This document shows, piece after piece, positions 1 to 10,128 of a stretch of 64,000 bases of DNA. Source of the DNA: Cornus controversa. Its lineage: Eukaryota; Streptophyta; Magnoliopsida; Cornales; Cornaceae. Within the stretch, counting starts at the first letter, position 1. Each line of letters starts with the position of its first letter. Both the position numbers and the translations under genes were made by a program. The DNA is taken from contig CM048853.1 in assembly GCA_026545225.1 (NCBI GenBank), positions 19,913,255 through 19,977,254 of the forward strand, given 5' to 3'. The notes below the pieces were generated by a model. It made no database searches, had not been told where the DNA came from, and saw only the letters and a list, made by a program, of their open reading frames with translations.

Positions 1-740
1 AGATCAATGCATGTGGTACCTTTGTCCATGACACTAAGGTCGTTTACTGAGGTTCTCCTACAAAAACGAAACTGATCTTTAGTAATGCATCCTTCATCAT
101 ATATGCACCTCCACTATGTACATTGACATAGGAGGCAAGACGTAGGGAATTTCTTAAGCTTGGTGCATTGCCATGGGGTGACCTACACATCCTGTTGTGT
201 TTTGGCTGCAATATGGTTGAAGCACCACGTTCAGTCGCTATACAGATCCTTGGGGTTCTGTGACTTGGTTGCTAAAATTGAAGACTAGTGGACATGATGC
301 AAGACGAGCTATGATTTGCATTGATAAGCTGCATGTGTTTCGCCTCTACTTCTGGAGAAGGGGCATAGATAGATAATTAGGGATGATTTTCATTTAATGC
401 TATTATTATATTAATAATGTTTTGATTTTATTGATATTTTAATAACTTAATATATTTTAGGGTTTTATTTTTAGTAGTAGGATTTTATTAGGGTTTTCCT
501 TGCTGCCTATTAATATGTTGGTTCATGCATTATGAAAGGGACCTTTGATGAATTGATTAATACAAAGTTTATTATTGAGATTTTTCTTTCCCCTCTCTCT
601 CTCTCTCTCTCTCTCCTTCTCTTCTCTCTCAATTTTGGTTTCAAAGCACTCCCACCCGTCCCGTATCAAAAGGTGTGCCCACATACCTTACGTAAGCACA
701 GCTACACAGAGAGTTACATCTAAGACCACCTGTGTGTGTC

Positions 741-771
<31 letters not shown>
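1..771. other. ZIFL intron or 5' flank with LTR-like tail and microsatellites
   Basis: No coding exon is recognised here. The stretch from about 360 to 716 resembles the 3' half of a Gypsy LTR: an AT-rich tract with repeated 'agggttttattt' phrases, then a CT-rich leader-like segment. No partner LTR or target duplication was found, so this is only a suggestion. A (CT)n microsatellite lies at about 592-616, and a (TG)n-(GA)n compound microsatellite at about 731-775 borders the Copia insertion. Confidence 0.35.
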
Positions 772-776
<5 letters not shown>

Positions 777-953
777 ACTAGAATTGTGTAATTGAAACCT
801 ATGTCAATACAAGACAGAGGTCATGTATTTATATTAATGAGAAAAATTACCGAGAGGACCAAATTACCCTTAATGGTCAATTACATCAATTAAGATATAA
901 AAAAGGCGTAATAAAGTGCAAAAATAATGAAAATAAATGATGACATTCCAACA
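777..953 (-). repeat. Copia 3' LTR
   Basis: 177-bp LTR, the left-hand copy. It is bounded on its outer side by the GAGAT target duplication and on its inner side by a polypurine tract. Confidence 0.95.
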
Positions 954-967
954 CTCTCCCTCAAGTT
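954..967 (-). promoter_or_regulatory. Copia polypurine tract
   Basis: On the minus strand the sequence CAACTTGAGGGAGAG leads straight into the TG of the 3' LTR. This is the expected plus-strand priming site. Confidence 0.85.
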
Positions 968-1154
968 GGCGCGTAGGAGAGTAGGACTAACAGGATTGGT
1001 AAGAACATCTGCAACCTGTTCTCCTGAAGAACAAACGATGTAGTGATGATCCCTTGACAAGCCTTCTCTCTGAAAAAATGAATGTCTATCTCAACGTGCT
1101 TTGTCCTCTCATGAAGAACCGAATCAGAAGCAACTTGAATAGCCGACTTATTAT

Positions 1155-1917
1155 TGTTGGAGAATATATTATTGGAGTGATTTATAGGATTGATTTTAGG
1201 AATCTTCCATTAATGTATTTTCCATATTTATCACATGTGTTCTTTCACCTATAAATAGAGGTGGTCATTGTAAACAAAACGTAGAGAGAATACAATAAAA
1301 GTGATGTAGCCCTTTAAGCTTTATGTGTCTTGAATGTAGGCCGTAGTGGCCAAACCACGTTATATTCCTCTATTCTTGTTTAATTTCTCTCTTCAATTTT
1401 ATTTTATTTTATCAACATGGTATCAAAGCAGATTATCATACCCTACTCTAGATTCATCCCGGATCTTCAGATCAACTCGTCTTAGATCTCAGGATCAACT
1501 CATCTCGGATCTTTGCATCAACTCATCTTGGATCTCCAGATCAACTATTCTCGGATCTTAGAATCAACTCGACTCGGATCCCCCAAAACTTCGTATTTAG
1601 TTTCAAGTTGGACACTTGAGTTAAAATCTCCGTGTACCAACTTGAGGGGGGTGTTGAAGAATATATTATTGGAGTGATTTATGGGATTAATTTTAGGAAT
1701 CTTCTATTAATGTATTTTTCATATATATCACATGTGTTCTTTCACCTATAAATAAAGGTGGTCATTGTAAACAAAACGACAATAGAGTACAATAAAAGTG
1801 ATGTAGCTCTTTGGGCTTTGTGTGTCATGGGTGTATACTGTAGTGGCCGAACCACATTATATTCTTCTGTTCTTCTTGTTTAATTTCTCTCTTCAATTTT
1901 ATTTTATTTTATCAACA
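1155..1917 (+). mobile_element. TRIM-like non-autonomous LTR element nested in the Copia
   Basis: A 763-bp element with LTRs at 1155-1417 (263 bp) and 1652-1917 (266 bp), both starting TGTTG and ending ATCAACA. The duplication ATTAT lies at 1150-1154 and 1918-1922. A primer-binding site TGGTATCAAAGC follows the left LTR at 1418, and a polypurine tract (CTTGAGGGGGG) precedes the right LTR. The 234-bp interior has no coding potential and contains a 23-bp tandem repeat. A plausible promoter motif CCTATAAATA lies in each LTR. The LTRs differ at roughly 8% of positions. Confidence 0.93.
1462..1581 (+). repeat. 23-bp minisatellite inside the TRIM
   Basis: Five consecutive units of 23 bp, with GATCT at 1462, 1485, 1508, 1531 and 1554 and the following GATC at 1577. 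Each unit contains GATC...ATCAACTC. It fills much of the element's interior between primer-binding site and polypurine tract. Confidence 0.9.
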
Positions 1918-2462
1918 ATTATCACAATGCAGAATAAAGAAGTCTTCTCAGGAAATCACAACTCCCCAAGAATAGAGCGAAGCCATATAATCTCACAAGT
2001 ACCCAATGTCATGGCTCTGTACTCTGCCTCCGAGAAGGAACGTAAAACAACAACTTGCTTTTTACTTTTCCAGGAGATGAGATTACTCCCATGAAAAGTA
2101 CAAAAGCCAGTAGTAAAGTGTCCATCACAAGCTCCTCCATAATCCGAAATAGTATAGCCCTGCAATCTTCCAGACTGAGGTCCTGCTGTATAAAATAACT
2201 CAAGTCTAGGGGAAGACTTGAGATACCGCAAAATGTGATACACTACATCCAAATGGGATTGACAGGGTCTATGCACAAACTGACTAACTCTCCTAACAAC
2301 TGATATATCCGGTCTAGTATTGACTAAGTAAATGAGACAACCCACCAAACGCTAATACATAGATGGATCTTTCAAATGATCACCAGAATCAGCTACAAGC
2401 TTCAAATTAGGAACCATAGGAGCTAGTCTGCACCCAACCATCCATGACGAGACCTGGCTACT

Positions 2463-3114
2463 TCAATGCCCAGAAAATATTGAAGTTGACCAAGGTCTTT
2501 CACATGCCTTTCCCAAATCAGTCTTAACCTGTGTAATCCCAACCAATTCATCTCCAATAATATTAATGTCATCAACATACACAAGAAAGATCACACTCTT
2601 GTGAGATGAATCTCGTCTGATGAAACAAGTATTATCAGTATGACACCTGATAAATCCAAATTCAATGACCACCTCACTAAGTCTAGAGAACGAGGCTCGT
2701 GGTGACTGCTTTAACCCATATAGAGACTTCCGGAGATGACAAACTTTCCCAGCATACTCCCTCTTACCACAAAAGCCAGGTGGAGGATCCATGTAGATGA
2801 CCTCATCAAGGTCCCATGAAGAAAAGCATTCTTCACATCAAGTTGGTGAAGCGGCCAACTAAAAGAAGTAGCTAAGGACAGTGTTGAGTTTAGCAACTGG
2901 GGCAAAGGTAGCGCTAAAGTCCTTGCCCAGAATCTGCGTAAAGCCCTTCGCAACAAGACGAGCTTTGTACCTTTCCACCGTACCATCAGCCAAGAATTTA
3001 AGTGTATACACCCACTTACAGCCAACTGTCTTAGTCCCCTTAGTCAAAGGGATCATATCCCAGGTCTGGTTACGTTGCAAAACATATATCTCACACTGCA
3101 TAGTCTTAACCTAA
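2463..3114 (-). pseudogene. Copia reverse transcriptase remnant
   Basis: RT domain (RVT_2). The N-terminal portion at 2859-3101 has [20 protein letters not shown] followed by the [13 protein letters not shown] motif. The catalytic YVDD box lies in FLVYVDDINIIG near 2570, preceded by CHLRKSLYGLKQSPR. These are the standard plant Copia RT signatures. The linker between integrase and RT (3123-3515) is poorly conserved. Broken, with several breaks. Confidence 0.92.
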
Positions 3115-3515
3115 TGTGGAACCTATAAAGCCTCATAAACATTCCTCGGGATCCGAGAGGAAGAAGTAGCCATAACAAAGGCTCGATAAGAATCTGATAG
3201 GCCCTGATAAGAGACAAACTTGGAAATAGGATGTTTAGTAGAACAAGTATATCTAAAGCGAGAAGGCGGCCTACGCTCCCGAGTAGGATAGCGAGGCAGA
3301 GGGTCTGTGGCAACAAGATCATCATTTTCAGGCTTGACAACAGGTTCAACAACATGTTCAATTGAATGAGAAGTGTTAGGAGGAGGTGTACCAGAGGAGA
3401 ATGGCAGAGTTGCAGAAGGGATATGTGAGCACGAGCGATGAGTATATACGTGCAAAGGTTTAATAGTTGGAGAAACAGAATTATGAGAATCAAACACAGG
3501 TACAGGGCAAACGAT

Positions 3516-4477
3516 CTATGAGTCCTCAGTTGGTGTAATAGAATGATGCACAGAAGTAGAGTCACCAAAGAATGGAACATTTTCATGAAATGTGACATCC
3601 AAGGTATGATGCATATGACGTGTGACAGGATCATAACAACAATACCCTTTGGACATATTAGAGTATCCCACAAAAATGCAGCGAATAGTTTTATCATCTA
3701 GCTTAGTTCGAGTAGGAGACTTATTCAGAACAAAGCAAGTACAACCAAACACACGGAATTACAGGAAAAAGGATCTTATTAGGATAAATTAGCCGTAATG
3801 GAGCTTTATTCTGAATTACCCGGCTCGAAGTACAATTCAAAAGGACAGATGACATTAAAATAGCCAAGTGCCAATAAGATTGAGGAACCTGCATCCCCTT
3901 TAATAGACAACGAACCATCCCCATGAGACTTTTGTTTTTTCTCTCAGCACCCCATTTTCCTCGGGAGAATATGGGCAAGTGAGTTGCTGAAGGATACCCT
4001 GTTGGTGAAGACGAAGACAAATTCATTTGAGATATATTCTTTAGCATTATCAGTCCGAATCCCTTTAACAACAACATTGAATTGGTGTTTTGACAATTGT
4101 AAAAACTGAGTAAAAAGTGGTAACACATCAGATTTTTTACGAAGTAGATAGACCCAACTCCCAAGTACATCTCGAGTAGTCATCGATAAAAGTTACATAA
4201 TATCTATGACCAGAGAAAGCTATAACAGGAGAAGGTCCTAGACATCAGAGTGTATTAGGTCAAAAACACAAGGACTTTGATGCATGCAACGTGTGTAATT
4301 AATTCTAATATGCTTAGATAAAGAGCAGATAACACATTGAAAATTTGAAGAACTACAAGCTTTTATTAATTCAGGAAACAACATACATAGATATTGAAAA
4401 TTGACATGTCCTAAACAATTATGCCACAACTGTAATATCTGAAAGGAGAAAACATAATGGCCTGAATCAGGCAACAC
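3516..4477 (-). pseudogene. Copia pre-integrase and integrase remnant
   Basis: The segment 4238-4477 carries LWHNCLGHVNFQYL, the GAG-pre-integrase zinc-binding hallmark (LWHxRLGH). The integrase core follows at 3721-4183, with phrases such as KGIRTDNAKEY and RKNKSLMGMVRCLLKG. At 3516-3752 is the C-terminal FVGYSNMSKGYCCYDPVTRH block, conserved in plant Copia integrases (VGY...KGYRCYDP). It is broken at several places. Confidence 0.88.
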
Positions 4478-4509
4478 ACTAGCATGAAAACTAGAAACTA
4501 AAGGTGGAA

Positions 4510-4911
4510 CTAGTGCAGGATCCCAAAGTAGTAGAGGTCGTCGCGCTCATATCCCCTGCCAAAAATCCTCCTTGTACGTAGGTCTTGAAGATAACACCAA
4601 TCAGACAAGAAAACAACAGCACAGTTAAGACTGCTTGCTAAACCGTTAACAAATAACAAGTTTATAGCAAGATTAGGCACAAGTAAAACTGAGTGGAAAG
4701 TAATGTCTCTAGAGAGGCGTATATCGCCTTTGCTAAGAATAGGAGTAGAAGTCCCATCAGTAAGATGAAGGAAGGATTGGGTAGGTGAAATAAATAGCTC
4801 CTTCTCACCTGTCATGTGGTTATTAGCACCAGAATCCAGAACCCAAGTAGAAGGAATGTCAGCAGTGCGAACTTGATATGCTCGAGGAATACCTGTGGAA
4901 GATGCAATCAT
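4510..4911 (-). pseudogene. Copia protease remnant
   Basis: Aspartic protease segment. The phrase TWVLDSGANNHMTG contains the DSGA active-site motif in the setting normal for Copia proteases (W-x-x-DSGA-x-x-H-M/V-T). It would cleave the gag-pol polyprotein. It lies between the gag knuckle and the integrase, as expected. Confidence 0.9.
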
Positions 4912-5954
4912 AGTAGTAGCTCACTAGTAGGAGCCTGACAATTACCCAGCAAATGAAGAATCTGATCCATCTTTGAACAAACAACCTGCCCAATCCTGGC
5001 ATTCAGATCATCAGGAACAAAAGAATTAGTAGGACCCACAGCAACAGCAACACGGGCTTTACCCTTCTTATTCCTCAACTCTGGATATAACTTCCAGCTG
5101 GTGGACTTTGCATGCCCCTCTCCTCTACAATGCTCACAAACCATCTTCTTCTTATCAGGACGTTTGCCCCTAAATGAAGCAGAAAAGAAGAATACGAAAA
5201 ATGATTCCCTGTATTGGCTACAAAGGCCATCTGATCAGCTACAGAATTACTCTTGGAAACCAAAGCAGATGAGGATGTAAGCTTGAGGCGCCGCTCATGC
5301 TTCTCAACCAGTGTATACACTTCACCTAATGAAAGAAGGGGTGAAGTGTTCAAAATCTGTGTCCGAGGAAGCTCAAAATCAGAACGCAAACCCATCAAGA
5401 ACTGGTACACCTTCTGCTTTTCTTCTCGAGCTGTAAAGGATGTTGTAGCTTGTGAGGTAAGACCCTCTATACAGCCAAAGGACGATAAGAAGCATACTCC
5501 TCCCATCTCTGAGTCAGATAACTATAATAAGTCAACACAAAATCAGTGCCTTGAAGCGCATGCGAGATCTGCTTATAGAGTTCAAATACCCGAACCTCAT
5601 TGTGTGAATGAGAGTATATAGCAGACATAGCCTTCCACAGGCCAGGAACTGACTCATGTATTGAAAAATCTCATAGACTCTTGGCTCCATAGAATTGAAC
5701 ATCCATCCCAGAATAGTACATTTGTCCACAAACCACTGACTAAGGGTTGGATTAGTTTCCTTTGGTGTTGGAACCTTCCCAAGGATCCAATCAATCTTTT
5801 CTTTGGTGCCATAGAACAAACAAAATGATCTAGCCCATGATGAAAAATTCCAACCATTGAGTAACTGTGCCGTAACTTTCTGTGAGGGTGAATGGTTTGA
5901 GCTCATCAAATCAGATGATGTGCTCTTCACTTCAACAATTTTTCCGTCAGACAT
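4908..5954 (-). pseudogene. Copia gag remnant
   Basis: Gag region of the Copia fossil. The N-terminal part begins MSDGKIVEVKS at 5954 and carries the UBN2/DUF4219-like phrases LNGWNFSSWARSF and DKCTILGWMFNSMEP. Downstream is the EKQKVYQFLMGLRSDFE type motif typical of Copia gag. A zinc-knuckle segment (CEHCRGEGHAK) follows near 5120. Upstream, 5955-6563 is a non-coding leader down to the primer-binding site. The gene is broken, with several breaks. Confidence 0.85.
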
Positions 5955-6563
5955 TGCTCACCAAATCAACAATGATAAACCAATAATTACGGACTATTAA
6001 AATAACTAAATCAACCCGCAAATAGAATAATAAATAGGATAACCAAATCAGCCCACAAAAGCTACCAATTGGCCACCAAAAAATTAATGGAGCAACAACA
6101 AATAAATCTCTAGATCACAAGAGATGAAAAGGGACGAAGAATACCTTCAATTGCATACAAAACAATGAAGAAAACACATTCAAATACCCAGAAGACAGTC
6201 ATTGCTCCGAACGATTAAAAATTATGTATCAACAATCTACCACATCATAGGTAGACAATAAGAGTCCCTTTATTCAAAGGAAATCAGTCCAGAAATTGAA
6301 GAGGAAAAAAAAACTCCAAAAATCTGCCCTAAATAAGCTTTATTGCTGAAAAAGCCCTAGAAAGGAAAAAGGGGCTGCACCCTTAAGGGGCCCACACCAG
6401 GGGCTGCAAACCCTAGGGTTTGGTCGCCAAGGGTGTGCGAGCCAGGAAGTGGTGTTAGATTGGGTGGCGGTAGGCGGTGGTGAGGTTTTCTAGTTTTTGC
6501 AATAAAAGGCAGAGAGAGAGATGTCAGCGAGCAAGAGAAAGAGAGGGGTTTTAGGGTGGTTCA

Positions 6564-6575
6564 GCTCGGATACCA
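6564..6575 (-). promoter_or_regulatory. Copia primer-binding site
   Basis: On the minus strand this reads TGGTATCCGAGC. It is one base from TGGTATCAGAGC, the common plant Copia/TRIM site complementary to the initiator Met-tRNA 3' end. It touches the 5' LTR with no spacer. Confidence 0.9.
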
Positions 6576-6752
6576 ACTAGAATTGTGTAATTGTAACCTA
6601 TGTCAATACCAAACAGAGGTCATGTATTTATATTAATGAGAAAAATTACCGGGAGGACCAAATTACCCTCAATGGTCAATTACATCAATTAAGACATAAA
6701 AAAGGCATAATAAAGTGCGGAAATAAAGAAAATAAATGATGACATTCCAACA
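6576..6752 (-). repeat. Copia 5' LTR
   Basis: 177-bp LTR, the right-hand copy on the plus strand. It starts TGTTGGAATG on the element strand and is followed directly by the primer-binding site. It matches the copy at 777-953 with about 10 differences. Confidence 0.95.
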
Positions 6753-6757
6753 GAGAT

Positions 6758-7571
6758 CAAGTTTCCTATGCAATGCATTTTGTCTTCTGTGCATCCTCTG
6801 GATTCTTCACTTGCTTTCCTAGGCTGAGCTGGCAAGTGATGGCTTTCCAGCAAACTTCCATTTGACTTATATGTTATTCATGTTTATTTCATCAAACCTT
6901 GTTCTAAGCCAGCTTATTCTTGAATATATAGAAGCTTAACAATATATGCACTGATTGTAGCATTAGCACTTTGTTTTGTTAGAAAAATGCAGGTTATGAT
7001 GATACCATGAGATGAAAGAACTTCTTTTCACCTAGTCAAAATGACATTTTGCATGTGAAAATAGTATCATAGACCTATAAATAGAAGGCATCCCACCTCA
7101 TTTCCAGCAAGAACAGTATAGGATTTTGGGATCTGAGCCCTAGTGCCCCTCGTGTTGGAACTTACAGCCCTATGCCCATACTGCCTCCTCTCTCTCTCTG
7201 TCTCCTTGGTTTTTATCCAAGCAGAACCTCCATTCATCTCTATTCTGTCATACATATCTCCGTAAGAAACTACCACCATCAATTGTTATTATGAAATACA
7301 GAATTTATAAGAAACAGAAACACACTACTAAGATTAAAACAATTCCAGGCTGGTTTAGTTCTCTGAACAATATAAGATTAATTTATTGGCATGTCCTTGC
7401 AAAATAATGCTAATGTACTACAGTCACTATATTTTTAGTGTACACTATTTTGTAGTTTGTCAAAATATATATAACAAGTGCTATATTATAACAAGTTATA
7501 TTGCAAGTTATTTAGCTTTTTATTTCTCAATATTAATCATTCATTTGTTTACTTGAATTTGGTTGATGCAG
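6758..7571 (+). other. ZIFL intron segment upstream of the 44-bp exon
   Basis: Non-coding stretch between the Copia target duplication and the splice acceptor at 7571. It ends in a T-rich tract and TTGATGCAG, a good 3' splice site. A TATA-like motif CCTATAAATAGAAG at about 7073-7086, followed by a CT-rich leader-like sequence, could be a promoter remnant of an old LTR. Nothing else is recognisable. Confidence 0.45.
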
Positions 7572-7615
7572 CTTTTCCTGGGCACAAGCGCGTCAAGATG
7601 CTGCATTTCTTCCAG
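7572..7615 (+). CDS. ZIFL-type MFS transporter, penultimate exon
   Basis: A 44-bp exon bounded by TTGATGCAG and GTAAAATT. Read with the first base as the third codon position, it encodes FSWAQARQDAAFLP plus the first base of a Gly codon. This joins in phase to the exon at 14630, giving ...DAAFLPGDQMIFFILN. That is the hallmark C-terminus of ZINC INDUCED FACILITATOR-LIKE proteins, 12-TM major facilitators of plant vacuolar or plasma membranes that act in metal, K+ and auxin-related transport. Upstream exons, including the expected GAANGI...FKA...GPAGGG helix region, are not in the window and should lie before base 1. Host coding sequence appears intact here. Confidence 0.88.
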
Positions 7616-8162
7616 GTAAAATTTTCAGATTTGTCGTATAAATTTGGACACCTTTTTGTTATTATGTCCATAACATACTATCTGAAGGTTCCCCCTTTCA
7701 CACAGTGGGTTTAACAAATAGATGTACAAAATTAATCCTAAACATAACCATTAGAGAAAGTTCTGAACATTGTGGGAAGTTGTTCTTCCTTTTTCCATAT
7801 CTTTTGTCCAAAATAGACATGTTTTGCGAGATATTTTATCTCTTTTCAATTCTTATCAGAAAAATACAACATATTAAATCATTATTTTTAATACCAATTC
7901 TAAGTTTCTTTACCGATACATTTGTGGTTCGTATTGAATAACCTTAATTTCATATTCTATTATATTTCCTAAATTATTCATGTTAATGACATAACCTCCA
8001 AATTCAAAATTGATCATCTCATAAATATTTTTTAATGAGGTTCACATTTCCAAGTGGCTTAATTTTGAGAATCACAAAGAAAATTTTTTAAATGCACCTG
8101 AAGAATTTTGTGTTCATACTTACTCCTCATATTTGTTGACTCTATAATTTCTATTTTTCTTT

Positions 8163-9473
8163 TGTTGGATAATATATTTAATATTATGTTCCTTACTTAC
8201 TATTTTGGCTTTATCCTAAATCACCTAGGATTTTTTATACCCTTTCCTAAACCATCTAGGACTAGGATTTCTTGTCCCCTAAGTTTACTTAGCCTCCAAG
8301 ATTATGTGCCTATAAATAAGCCTTTATGTATTGTTCACAATATTAATATCAATCAATATCAATTCAATCAATACAATTGCTTCTTTATTTTTAACATGGT
8401 ATCAGAGCTGAATGTCTCGATTTCAAACCTCACCGTCACCCTGATAATTAAAAATTAAAACACATGTTGGACCAAAAAAAAGGCCACACGTGAGGGGGCG
8501 TGTTGAAGGATTTTTATATTTAAGTTACGTCATCTCTTACAGCTTAAGTTTTTGGAGTAGATGGTTGTTAACATGGTATCAGAGCCTATCAATTCCTGGT
8601 AGTCTTCATTGTCGATCACCCTCACCATAGGGGATGACACCATCCGCTTCATCCCCGGCGGTAGTAAATCATAAAAAATAGCTTCCACCTTATATATATA
8701 TATATATACAAGTTTCCATCTGCGTTTCACAGCCACCAACTTTATTATCTAACTCTTCCTCGGTGACTATGTCCAAGACAAGGTCGTTTCACCAGTCCAT
8801 CAGTTTTGGTGTATGTTCTTTGGCTAATTTCCCGTGACGTCTCCAACACCACACGCATCATCACCAATCCACGGTGAGCCACAAAGATATTGTCTTCTTG
8901 CAATGAGACTGTTGTTGTCCGTCGATTTGTTCTTCAGGAGTTTTGTTCTCCGGAGATATTTTGGCCAGTTTTTGCATTTGATGCCATGGCACTTTTCTTT
9001 GGCGAGTTCTTCATTTGCCACCATAAATCAATCGTGAATCAATTGCTCTCTTGTTGTTTGTTCTAGACTGGATCGAATAATTGTTGTCTTGGGTTGGGCC
9101 GTCGTTATCATCTTTTGTTGCCGTCTTCACCAAAAAAATCCAAATCTCCTGGCTTCCATCAAACCGCATGCATTCAAGATTTTGCTTCAAACTCAAGTTG
9201 GTTTCATATAACGGTATAACCCACCTTGAGTTTGAGGGGGCTGATAGATAATATATTTAATATTATGTTCCTTACTTACTATTTTTGTTTTATCCTAAAT
9301 CACTTAGGATTTCTTATACCCTTTCCTAAACCATCTAAGACTAGGATTTCTTATCTCCTAAGTTTACTTAGCCTCCAAGATTATGTGCCTATAAATAGGC
9401 CTTTATGTTGTTCACAATATTAATATCAATCAATATCAATTCAATCAATACAATTGTTTCTTTATTTCTAACA
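8163..9473 (+). mobile_element. Non-autonomous LTR element in the ZIFL intron
   Basis: LTRs at 8163-8396 and 9242-9473 (234 and 232 bp, about 6% different), with target duplication TCTTT at 8158-8162 and 9474-9478. A perfect primer-binding site TGGTATCAGAGC lies at 8397-8408. A purine tract TTGAGTTTGAGGGGG precedes the 3' LTR. Each LTR has CCTATAAATA as a likely promoter. The 845-bp interior has no gag or pol. It contains a second, smaller LTR-like block with its own purine tract and primer-binding site (8485-8585), so the element looks composite. Confidence 0.93.
8501..8573 (+). repeat. Miniature LTR-like block with its own primer-binding site
   Basis: A 73-bp segment beginning TGTTGAAGGA and ending GGTTGTTAACA. 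It is preceded by the purine tract ACGTGAGGGGGCG and followed at once by a perfect TGGTATCAGAGC (8574-8585). This is the order purine tract, LTR, primer site that is expected where two LTR elements are joined or a recombinant tandem has formed. Confidence 0.75.
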
Positions 9474-9481
9474 TCTTTGAA

Positions 9482-10128
9482 ATGACAAAGAAGAAACAGT
9501 TGACTCTTGCCAATGGACGGATTCCCCACGTTCCACCGTCGTCAGAATGGCGTCGAGCAACTTTTCTAGAGAATGATCATGACAAACTTTGGGACACCAT
9601 TGATGAACATATGCCGGACTTAGAGGTTACAGAGGAGTCTTTAACATTGGGTTTAGATGGCACTATCGATGAGTTTGCGATTGTTCCAGAATCGATTCGT
9701 CGTGTGAGTATCGAGAGTGGCAATTATCCTTTTTCTTTACAGAATTGAGAGCCACATGGGCGCAACTGTTCGAGTGGACAGAATGGGCCTGGTATATTTT
9801 AAGCAAGCCTAGTTATTGTGCTACCCTTAAACAAGCCAAGATTCTGCAGGCTATTCAACTGCTTTTGTCCTTATCGGTAAAAAGGGACTTGGATAGCCTA
9901 CCTGCCTTAATCTCTCATTAGAGTTCAGTAAGCCACTCATTTGTGACCGCGTGGGGCAAGTTCACACCCACTTTAGAGGACATGGCAGTGCTTTTTCGAC
10001 TTCCTATATTGTCTTCAGGTGATGCAAACACGCTTGTAATTTCTGACGAAGATCAATCCCTCCATGAGAAACTAGACGAGCCCGGTCTAGACCTACAGGG
10101 GGTGAATAGGTCTTTTAAGCTTATGTAA
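9482..10128 (+). pseudogene. Plant mobile domain (PMD) gene remnant
   Basis: The remnant starts MTKKKQLTLANGRIPH at 9482, eight bases after the LTR element. The diagnostic part is FVTAWGKFTPTLEDMAVLFR at 9940-10000, matching the 'T.TLEDVAVL.GLP' core of plant mobile domain (MAIL/MAIN, 'aminotransferase-like') proteins. An upstream stretch with ATWAQLFEWTEWAWYIL also fits the family. These domains are found in host silencing proteins and repeatedly in MULE and Ty3 elements. This copy is broken and runs into an LTR-like fragment near 10090. It differs from the PMD gene at 23-26 kb, so it is a separate capture or lineage. Confidence 0.7.

Larger units (their letters stand above)
962..2348 (-). 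pseudogene. Copia RNase H remnant interrupted by a TRIM
   Basis: The first part (1956-2348) carries GCLIYLVNTRPDISVVRRVS and the SWKSKKQVVVLRSFSEAEYRA block of the Copia RNase H. The C-terminal part lies on the far side of the nested element at about 962-1149, where the typical HERTKHVEIDIHFFRE phrase is readable. The insertion therefore occurred inside the last pol domain. Confidence 0.88.
777..6752 (-). mobile_element. Ty1/Copia LTR retrotransposon, broken
   Basis: A full-length but decayed Copia element read on the minus strand. Both 177-bp LTRs begin TGTTGGAATG on the element's own strand. The 5-bp duplication GAGAT flanks it at 772-776 and 6753-6757. A primer-binding site complementary to a tRNA 3' end abuts the 5' LTR, and a purine tract abuts the 3' LTR. 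Domain order is gag, protease, integrase, RT, RNase H, which is diagnostic of Copia. The LTRs differ at about 10 of 177 positions, so it is old but not ancient. The reading frame has several breaks, and a smaller LTR element sits in the RNase H part. It lies in the sense-opposite orientation within what appears to be an intron of the ZIFL gene. Confidence 0.95.

Noticed and set aside
3053-3697. A 214-codon minus-strand open frame, strongly hydrophobic
   Set aside because: It is the shadow of the Copia integrase-RT linker in another frame; the family motifs lie in the neighbouring frames.
7478-7714. Open frame reading FPGHKRVKMLHFFQ across the 44-bp exon
   Set aside because: It is a different frame of the exon; the frame that joins the terminal exon and fits ZIFL proteins is FSWAQARQDAAFLP.
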